From Gammaproteobacteria bacterium (GTDB lineage: Bacteria > Pseudomonadota > Gammaproteobacteria > Berkiellales > Berkiellaceae): a stretch of DNA of 7,693 nt. Below are positions 1-5,132 of the stretch, piece by piece. The DNA lies in contig VGTX01000045.1 in NCBI GenBank assembly GCA_016874315.1, positions 1-7,693 on the forward strand, given 5' to 3'. The translations under genes and the position numbers were made by a program. The notes below the pieces were generated by a model. That model was not told the DNA's origin. It ran no database searches and was given only the letters and a program-made list of their open reading frames with translations. Each line of letters begins with the position of its first letter. Position 1 is the first letter of the stretch.

Positions 1-690
1 ATGGATGATATGACAAAAAATTTATGGCAATCAATTGTGAAATCACCAGTTGCTCAAAAACCGCCAGAGCGTAAGAGACAAGATAAAAAATATAAATTAA
101 TTGTGGCGGCAAAGACCCTTATTCATAAAAAAGGCTTTGCTGAAACAACACTCGCTGATATCGCGCATGAAGCCGATGTTCCACTTGGGAACGTCTATTA
201 TTATTTTAAAACTAAAGAAGCTATCGGATTAGCTGTGATCGATCAGCGCCTAAAAGATTGGGAAGTTTGGCGTAAAAAAGCAATGCAACACCCGCTCGCC
301 CTTAAGAGATTGCAATTTTTTTTAGAAAATTTCCTATCTTGCGAGCCTGAAGTCGAGATGACGTTCCCTATGGGGCACCTCTGTGAAGAGTTTTCTCGAG
401 AGGGCGGAGCACTTGCTATCGCTTCTAAGAAATTTCTTAAAGGATTTATTGATTGGTTGGAAGAGCAGTGTCAATTACTAGGCCTCGCTGAGCATGCTCT
501 TACTACGACCTATACATTCTTGTCTATGGCTCAAGGCGCTACTCTGTTAGGCCAGTCATTACAAGATGATACCATTGTTCATTATCAACGTGTTTTAATC
601 GAACGCTGGTTAAAAGGACTCGATCGACATACAATTCAAAAAGTCGGTCTTGTTGACCTTCCTCAAAGAGAGTATGCAACTCTAGATTAA
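1..690 (+). CDS. TetR/AcrR-family transcriptional regulator
   Basis: This is a 229-aa DNA-binding repressor-type protein, probably a cytoplasmic dimer. The N-terminal HTH domain spans about residues 31-77, with the family hallmark at 51-69: LADIAHEADVPLGN followed by VYYYF, then KTKEAI. The helical C-terminal ligand/dimer domain (about 85-205) is divergent, so the effector cannot be predicted. About 25 basic and proline-containing residues precede the HTH, making it slightly longer than the usual 190-210 aa. The reading frame opens at the first base of the window, so the upstream ribosome site cannot be seen; Met4 (base 10) is an alternative start and the true start could lie further upstream. 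The coding sequence is richer in GC than the unknown genes downstream (33 of 60 bases G/C at 361-420). The target genes are unknown. Any divergent partner, the usual target of such regulators, would lie outside the window. The family call is secure; the specific role is not. Confidence 0.93.
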   Translation: MDDMTKNLWQSIVKSPVAQKPPERKRQDKKYKLIVAAKTLIHKKGFAETTLADIAHEADVPLGNVYYYFKTKEAIGLAVIDQRLKDWEVWRKKAMQHPLALKRLQFFLENFLSCEPEVEMTFPMGHLCEEFSREGGALAIASKKFLKGFIDWLEEQCQLLGLAEHALTTTYTFLSMAQGATLLGQSLQDDTIVHYQRVLIERWLKGLDRHTIQKVGLVDLPQREYATLD

Positions 691-701
691 GTATCCTGCA
701 T

Positions 702-746
702 GTACAGAAGAAATAAGGTATGATAAATCTATTATTTCTTCTGTAC
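702..746. repeat. Perfect 15-bp inverted repeat between the regulator gene and trpS
   Basis: The arm GTACAGAAGAAATAA (702-716) is exactly complementary to TTATTTCTTCTGTAC (732-746), separated by 15 nt. The repeat fills most of the 72-bp gap between the tetR-like stop and the trpS start. The loop holds TATGAT (719-724), a good match to a -10 hexamer, but no convincing -35 lies 16-18 bp upstream. The stem is AT-rich and is not followed by a T tract, so it is not a canonical intrinsic terminator. It could be an operator for a dimeric regulator, an mRNA stem-loop in the trpS leader, or a processing site. The structure is seen directly; its role is inferred. Confidence 0.75.
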
Positions 747-762
747 CATAAAAGGCTGCTTT

Positions 763-1761
763 ATGAAAAAAACATTACTTACTGGTGATAGACCAACCGG
801 CCCTTTGCACCTCGGCCATTATGTCGGCTCTTTAAAAAATCGCGTCCTTCTTCAAGCTCAATACGATACATATATTATGATCGCAGATATGCAGGCTTTA
901 ACTGACCATGCTGATAAACCTGATTGGATTAAGAAAAATGTCCTTGAAGTCGTTAAAGATTACCTGAGTGTCGGTATCGATCCAACTTGCGCAAAGATTT
1001 TTATCCAGTCACAAATTCCGCAACTCGCCGAATTAACAATGATTTTTTTGAATCTTGTTTCAGTCGCGCGTCTTGAACGCAATCCAACAACTAAAGCTGA
1101 AATTCAACAAAAAGGCTATCAAGATTCAGTGCCTGCAGGATTTCTTTGCTATCCCGTCAGCCAAGCAGCCGATATTGCGTTGTTTCAAGCATCCTGCGTC
1201 CCTGTTGGAGATGACCAGATGCCTATTATCGAAGTCACTAATGAAATTATTCGTCGCTTTAATCATTATTATGGCTCTGGATGTTTTATTGAGTGTGAAG
1301 CAATCACAAGTTCCACCAGTCGCCTTATGGGTATTGATGGTCAAGCAAAAGCAAGTAAATCACTAGGAAATGCTATTTTCTTGTCAGATTCGGCCGAAGT
1401 TGTCAAAAACAAAGTCATGCAAATGTATACCGATCCGACCCATCTCAAGGTCTCCGATCCGGGAAATGTTGAAGGAAATATGGTTTTTCATTATTTAGAT
1501 GCCTTTCATGCCAATAAAGATGAGGTTGCTGACCTAAAAGCCCATTATCAACGTGGTGGCTTAGGGGATGTGACAATTAAGAAAATCTTAATTGAAACAC
1601 TTAATACGCTGCTCTCGCCTATCCGTGAGCGACGTGCCGCACTAACTGACCAAATTTGCTTGGAGATTTTGCAGTCAGGTACAGAAAAAGCACAACATAC
1701 CGCTCTTCAAATGATGAAAAATGTGCATGCGCTTATGGGGATATCCTATTTTAAATCATAA
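763..1761 (+). CDS. trpS: Tryptophan--tRNA ligase (TrpRS)
   Basis: This cytoplasmic class Ic synthetase charges tRNA-Trp with tryptophan using ATP. At 332 aa it has the normal bacterial length. The HIGH signature is HLGH at residues 16-19 within TGDRPTGPLHLGHYVGSL. The KMSKS loop is KASKS at 196-200, with Ala197 replacing the usual Met. Other conserved blocks are DMQALTDH, SQIPQLAELT, RLERNPT, GDDQMPIIEVTNEI, MYTDPTH and GNMVFHYLD followed by HYQRGGLGDV. The TGDRPTG, LKNRV and HYQRGGLGD blocks, recalled from memory, resemble the streptococcal/clostridial-type TrpRS more than the E. coli type (SGAQPSG). The start is supported by AAAGG at 751-755, 7 nt upstream. The leader contains no Trp codons, so there is no sign of classical attenuation. 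The large inverted repeat at 702-746 sits just upstream and may control it. Confidence 0.97.
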   Translation: MKKTLLTGDRPTGPLHLGHYVGSLKNRVLLQAQYDTYIMIADMQALTDHADKPDWIKKNVLEVVKDYLSVGIDPTCAKIFIQSQIPQLAELTMIFLNLVSVARLERNPTTKAEIQQKGYQDSVPAGFLCYPVSQAADIALFQASCVPVGDDQMPIIEVTNEIIRRFNHYYGSGCFIECEAITSSTSRLMGIDGQAKASKSLGNAIFLSDSAEVVKNKVMQMYTDPTHLKVSDPGNVEGNMVFHYLDAFHANKDEVADLKAHYQRGGLGDVTIKKILIETLNTLLSPIRERRAALTDQICLEILQSGTEKAQHTALQMMKNVHALMGISYFKS

Positions 1762-1762
1762 G

Positions 1763-1791
1763 CTATTTTTTCTACGCACTGGAAAAAATAG
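1763..1791. repeat. 10-bp inverted repeat directly after the trpS stop
   Basis: CTATTTTTTC (1763-1772) pairs perfectly with GAAAAAATAG (1782-1791) across a 9-nt loop and begins one base after the trpS stop codon. Its placement suggests a 3'-end or termination structure. However, the stem is almost all A/T, and its U-run lies in the 5' arm rather than after the hairpin, so it is not a standard Rho-independent terminator in either direction. It may stabilise the trpS mRNA 3' end or may have no function. Confidence 0.45.
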
Positions 1792-1802
1792 ATAATATGC
1801 CA

Positions 1803-1830
1803 TATACAACTTAAATAAGTGTATAAGATC
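1803..1830 (+). promoter_or_regulatory. Possible promoter region for the 591-aa gene
   Basis: An imperfect inverted repeat, TATACAACTT (1803-1812) and AAGTGTATA (1817-1825) with one bulged base, runs into TATAAGATC (1822-1830). TATAAG (1822-1827) could be a -10 hexamer about 20 bp before the ribosome-binding site. The same nine bases TATAAGATC recur at 5119-5127 just before the 532-aa gene. No good -35 hexamer is visible at 16-18 bp spacing, so this is a weak call; the gene could also be read through from trpS. Confidence 0.3.
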
Positions 1831-1849
1831 GCATACGACGGAGTAGATC

Positions 1850-3625
1850 ATGGATGATCAAAAAGAACTATTATCAATTCTAAAGAAAAGTTCTACGATC
1901 TCTCCTGCCGTTCTCGGGTATACAATGAGTTCGCGTGCAAATTACTCGCTCACCGATCTGTTTGAGCGGCACAAATTCCGCTCTTCTGAAGTAATAGATA
2001 GCTGGTCGCAAATTCAAATGCTACCGACTGTTAAGCAGCAGTTCTTGCAAATCGATCGCCTTTTAACTCAAATTTGTGAAGATTGGATAAAATCTTGGCC
2101 AAGTGGGCTAGACGATCGAGCTATTGAGGGCGTCATTGCTCAACTAGAGCCAGTCAGAAACTTTATTCATCAGCCTGAGTGCTATGAGCATTTCTTATTA
2201 AGACTGTCTTACGCCTCTGTCTATATGTATACCGCGTTGTTAAGTCTTGGTCCAATTTCTATACCTGCGGTTCGTATGGCGCTTATATGGTATTGGAAAG
2301 CAAAACTGACGCCTACGCAGCTAAAAGAATACGTTTTAACTTATGCTGATTGGGATAAATATTCCCAAACACATCGGGATATTATTATTAACCTTAAGAA
2401 TCTTTTTGAATATCGCGTGGCTCTCGATCGTATTATTAATGTTCTAGAAGAAATGAATGTCCCGTCAATTTGTATAAGTAAAGAATTTGCGCGGATACTT
2501 AACCACTGTTCAGGCCTACTTTTACAATCAAATACATATTATCCCGGTACAATCATTACGCGCAAAAATCTTCAAGATGAAATAAATGAACTAGAGATTC
2601 AATATTATACACGCCTTGATAAATTGTCATTAAAGAGTGATTATTTTACAGAAAGGCTAAATGAAGTAATTGATATAAAGGATTTTTTTAAAAATATTCA
2701 AAAAAACATTCAGGATAGCTATGCTCCTATTCTTTTTGACCCAGGTCAGCTTGAAGAAACATACGGACTGCCTAATACAAAATTTTCTGAACTGATTTTC
2801 ACTAACCCTATCGCTATGCCTGCTACTGTTAGATTATTGGCACGGTTGGTTGTGCGCTCTTATGCGCGCAGTATTTATAGTACTTTGTTTAAAAAAGAAT
2901 CAGTTTTCGATATGCTCAATCCTGTAAACATCATTAAGGGGTTAAAGGAAGATATTTTCCAAGACTTGAAAAAACCAGCCCCAGAGACAATAATGATTGC
3001 CGCATCTTTGAAAATCGATGCTCCCGATTTAATTATAAGGCTTAAACAAATAATGCAGCACAATATATCGTTGCAAGAAAATTTCTTTGATGAAGTCACA
3101 CTGCATTGCAAAAGAATCACGAGTACGAAAATTGAACAAATAGATCACAGATTAAAAAATCAATTTGAGCAAACAGTACAATCATTAGGATCATTTCTTG
3201 GAGAAATGAGTTGGTCTTTCGAAAATCGTATAGTAGGAATAAAAGAGTTGATTCATAAAACTTGGGGTACTATACAAGAACTCAAAAATAAGATCATAAG
3301 AGTATGGAAAATTCCAGCAGTATCATGGTCAATTATACAAAATAACATTCATGGCTCTTATTTTATCATTCACAAAGAAAATGAGATGCTGTGTCAACGT
3401 GATATCGATGATGAGATCCCATCAGTGATTGCAACAACACATACAACAGAAAATACAATTTTGAAAATTGTCTTAGATGAAATTGCTGTGCACCATCGTT
3501 CAGATCAAATATTGAATTCGCCAACCCTCAAAAGCCCTTTAACATTCAATAAGCCTTCAAAATGGCTTGAAGAGTTAGATGCTGCAGATCTAACGCCTAG
3601 CGCTAAAATGGAGTCATTTGTATGA
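1850..3625 (+). CDS. Large alpha-helical protein of unknown function (591 aa)
   Basis: I do not recognise this protein. The start is well supported by GGAG at 1840-1843, 6 nt upstream of the ATG. It reads as an almost wholly helical, glycine-poor protein without a signal peptide or obvious catalytic motif. The most hydrophobic stretch is residues about 121-149 (YASVYMYTALLSLGP, then ISIPAVRMALIWYW). It contains Arg142 and a Gly-Pro break, so it could contact membrane but is not a clean transmembrane helix. Residues about 235-275 and 410-440 are charged and helical, possibly coiled-coil. The last 40 residues look disordered and carry an acidic patch, WLEELDAAD (572-580), ahead of the hydrophobic end ESFV. 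This is loosely like the C-terminal signals of Dot/Icm (type IVB) substrates. It overlaps the next gene by 4 bp, so the two products are probably made in similar amounts and may act together. A role as a secreted effector or scaffold is inference only. Confidence 0.85.
   Translation: MDDQKELLSILKKSSTISPAVLGYTMSSRANYSLTDLFERHKFRSSEVIDSWSQIQMLPTVKQQFLQIDRLLTQICEDWIKSWPSGLDDRAIEGVIAQLEPVRNFIHQPECYEHFLLRLSYASVYMYTALLSLGPISIPAVRMALIWYWKAKLTPTQLKEYVLTYADWDKYSQTHRDIIINLKNLFEYRVALDRIINVLEEMNVPSICISKEFARILNHCSGLLLQSNTYYPGTIITRKNLQDEINELEIQYYTRLDKLSLKSDYFTERLNEVIDIKDFFKNIQKNIQDSYAPILFDPGQLEETYGLPNTKFSELIFTNPIAMPATVRLLARLVVRSYARSIYSTLFKKESVFDMLNPVNIIKGLKEDIFQDLKKPAPETIMIAASLKIDAPDLIIRLKQIMQHNISLQENFFDEVTLHCKRITSTKIEQIDHRLKNQFEQTVQSLGSFLGEMSWSFENRIVGIKELIHKTWGTIQELKNKIIRVWKIPAVSWSIIQNNIHGSYFIIHKENEMLCQRDIDDEIPSVIATTHTTENTILKIVLDEIAVHHRSDQILNSPTLKSPLTFNKPSKWLEELDAADLTPSAKMESFV
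3610..3625 (+). promoter_or_regulatory. Ribosome-binding site and ATGA stop/start overlap
   Basis: GGAG (3610-3613) lies inside the last codons of the 591-aa gene, 8 nt before the ATG at 3622. The stop TGA (3623-3625) of that gene overlaps this ATG as ATGA. This fixes the start of the 464-aa gene and indicates translational coupling of the pair. Confidence 0.85.
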
Positions 3626-5016
3626 AGTTTTTTCCAGATGTTGTACAAGATCAAGGTAATATTGATAGGGCATTTCAGAGATATTTTTTGGGTGCTATCA
3701 AATTTTTTATGGGAAAGAATCTAGAGTTACGTTCAGAAAAAAATATCTTACAAAATATTGTTATCTTCCTTTTCGATGTCATCGATCATCAGTCTGAATG
3801 GCTTTCCAATCATCAAAAGCAAAGAAAATCTGTTGATAAATACTTATCTAAAACAACATATTTTTCCGATCTAAAAGAAGAAATTTCTGCAGCACCCAAG
3901 CAGTCTCACTTAGAATTGTACGCTCATTTTTTTGAGGAATTTAATAATATTATTAAAGTATTAAAAGGTGAGGTAAGCAATCAATCAGCTCGTTATAATA
4001 TTATTAAAACAGTTCTGTTAGATATCAGCCACGATCCTGCTATATCTTATTATAGAAAATATTGTATTTTACGCGCATATTATTATACGTTGCAGCACCT
4101 TGCTGAGATTGAGCTTGTTATTCCTGAAGATTTTAATGTTTTTGATATAAATCAAGATTTTTATTCAATTGATGATTTAATTTCATGGGGAGCGTCACAG
4201 CTTGAAATTTCTAAGGGCATGATATGGTGTGTTTTTACAAGTATCCCCCTCAAATGGGGGCACTCGCTGAATTCAATTCAGCTCTTATGTTATCTTACGA
4301 GATTTAGATTGATTTTAGAGAAAGGTAATATAACTGAATCGTTCGAACAAGCATTATTGTCTCGTATTATGGTCAATCAAATACAAGCTTTACTTATAAA
4401 ATCTGAAAAGTATTGCAATCCTGAATACCATTTGGCTATCCATCAGATTTGGAACTATGTTCTCTCACTCACAGAGATCGATCGACATCTCCCAAATGTG
4501 GATAACAAAATATTGCTTATTATTTCAGAGGAGCAGCGAGTAATATACTCCTTTGCGTATCTTTTAAAAATGTATCACAATCCTCCACAAGCCATTGAAA
4601 GAAGTAAGGTACGTCTTGCAGTAATCAGCCGATCTGAGTATATCGACTATTATATTCGTGAATTATTTGAAACCGATGAACTTGTTCCTTTGCGAAAACG
4701 ATATCAAGTCTATCCCGCAAATATATTGCTTTTTAATCTGAAAGATCATGAAGAATGTGTGATTGCTCATTTGTTACGGTCTAAAACCTTATTGTACGCT
4801 AATCATGAATTGTATAACTCAGAAATTCATTCCGATCTTGAGAGTTATATACAGAAAAGTCAGGAATTTTTCGTAACATTATCAAATTTTTCTGAAAAAA
4901 TCCCGCCGCTTAAAAAGCCGCCAATTGTTTTTAGCGATTATAAACGTAATCATATCGATTCAAAGTCATCTCAATCTGAAGAATGTGTAGATATAAAAAA
5001 ATGTATTTTATTGTAA
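3622..5016 (+). CDS. Helical protein of unknown function with a C-terminal CaaX box (464 aa)
   Basis: I do not recognise the fold or family. Residues 1 to about 425 look continuously helical and very glycine-poor (eight Gly in the whole protein), rich in Ile, Leu, Tyr and Phe, with no signal peptide. A short block at 122-136 (S..RYNIIKTVLLDIS) resembles 154-168 of the 532-aa protein encoded downstream. From about residue 425 the sequence becomes a Pro/Lys/Ser-rich, probably flexible tail ending KKCILL. The last four residues, Cys461-Ile-Leu-Leu, match a CaaX prenylation box; terminal Leu is the type read by eukaryotic geranylgeranyltransferase I. Lys459-Lys460 and a second Cys (455) precede it, as in the tails of membrane-anchored small GTPases. 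Bacteria have no CaaX prenyltransferase, but Legionella effectors are known to be lipidated by the host in this way. The gene is coupled to the 591-aa gene by an ATGA overlap. A host-membrane-targeted effector is the best hypothesis; chance occurrence of CILL is the alternative. Confidence 0.85.
   Translation: MKFFPDVVQDQGNIDRAFQRYFLGAIKFFMGKNLELRSEKNILQNIVIFLFDVIDHQSEWLSNHQKQRKSVDKYLSKTTYFSDLKEEISAAPKQSHLELYAHFFEEFNNIIKVLKGEVSNQSARYNIIKTVLLDISHDPAISYYRKYCILRAYYYTLQHLAEIELVIPEDFNVFDINQDFYSIDDLISWGASQLEISKGMIWCVFTSIPLKWGHSLNSIQLLCYLTRFRLILEKGNITESFEQALLSRIMVNQIQALLIKSEKYCNPEYHLAIHQIWNYVLSLTEIDRHLPNVDNKILLIISEEQRVIYSFAYLLKMYHNPPQAIERSKVRLAVISRSEYIDYYIRELFETDELVPLRKRYQVYPANILLFNLKDHEECVIAHLLRSKTLLYANHELYNSEIHSDLESYIQKSQEFFVTLSNFSEKIPPLKKPPIVFSDYKRNHIDSKSSQSEECVDIKKCILL
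4245..4260. repeat. Short GC hairpin inside the 464-aa gene
   Basis: CCCCC (4245-4249), a 6-nt loop and GGGGG (4256-4260) form a 5-bp all-GC stem in an AT-rich coding region. It encodes the residues around Ile-Pro-Leu-Lys-Trp-Gly. It could be a local mRNA structure; no T tract follows. The homopolymers are seen directly; no function can be assigned. Confidence 0.35.
5002..5013 (+). other. CaaX prenylation motif (Cys-Ile-Leu-Leu) at the protein C-terminus
   Basis: Codons TGT ATT TTA TTG immediately precede the stop at 5014-5016 and encode Cys-aliphatic-aliphatic-Leu, with two Lys codons just upstream. In eukaryotes this exact form is a substrate for geranylgeranyltransferase I, followed by proteolysis and methylation, which places the protein on membranes. 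In a bacterial protein it has meaning only if the protein enters a eukaryotic cell. Confidence 0.6.
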
Positions 5017-5132
5017 CGAGACCTTCATTAAGGACTCATAGCTCTCAATTATAAATAAAAGATAAAATCAGATACTCGATTAATTACACACTTTCGTTTA
5101 TCATTTCCCAAAATGTATTATAAGATCTGAAT
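5017..5132 (+). promoter_or_regulatory. AT-rich intergenic gap with candidate -10 element
   Basis: This 116-bp gap separates the two-gene pair from the 532-aa gene and holds no ORF or RNA gene that I can see. TATTATAAG (5116-5124) offers overlapping -10 candidates (TATTAT and TATAAG) and shares TATAAGATC with the region before the 591-aa gene. No strong -35 is visible (TTTATC or TTTCGT at poor spacing). If TATAAG is the real -10, transcription would begin about 2 nt before the ATG, giving a nearly leaderless mRNA. No terminator hairpin is evident beyond a 4-bp CCTT/AAGG stem at the left end. Confidence 0.3.

Noticed and set aside
702..746. TrpR operator or T-box leader for trpS
   Set aside because: The arms contain GTAC, as in trp operators, but the repeat spans 45 bp with a 15-nt loop, not the compact 18-bp TrpR palindrome. 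No T-box landmarks or leader Trp codons are visible.
1055..1366. Out-of-frame and antisense open frames inside trpS (also 1126-1344 on the minus strand)
   Set aside because: They lie wholly inside a confidently identified trpS, have no ribosome site that I can see, and encode no recognisable protein.
1763..1791. Rho-independent terminator for trpS
   Set aside because: The stem is nearly pure A/T and no T tract follows it; kept only as an inverted repeat.
2210..2300. Transmembrane helix in the 591-aa protein (residues about 121-149)
   Set aside because: Hydrophobic, but interrupted by Gly-Pro, a second Pro and Arg142; a buried or amphipathic helical hairpin is as likely.
2875..3120. Antisense open frame inside the 591-aa gene, and a similar one at 6239-6469
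   Set aside because: Short shadows of long + strand genes with no start signal or family resemblance; the + strand frames have proper starts and spacing.
5017..5050. Terminator after the 464-aa gene
   Set aside because: Only a 4-bp CCTT/AAGG stem exists and no T run follows.
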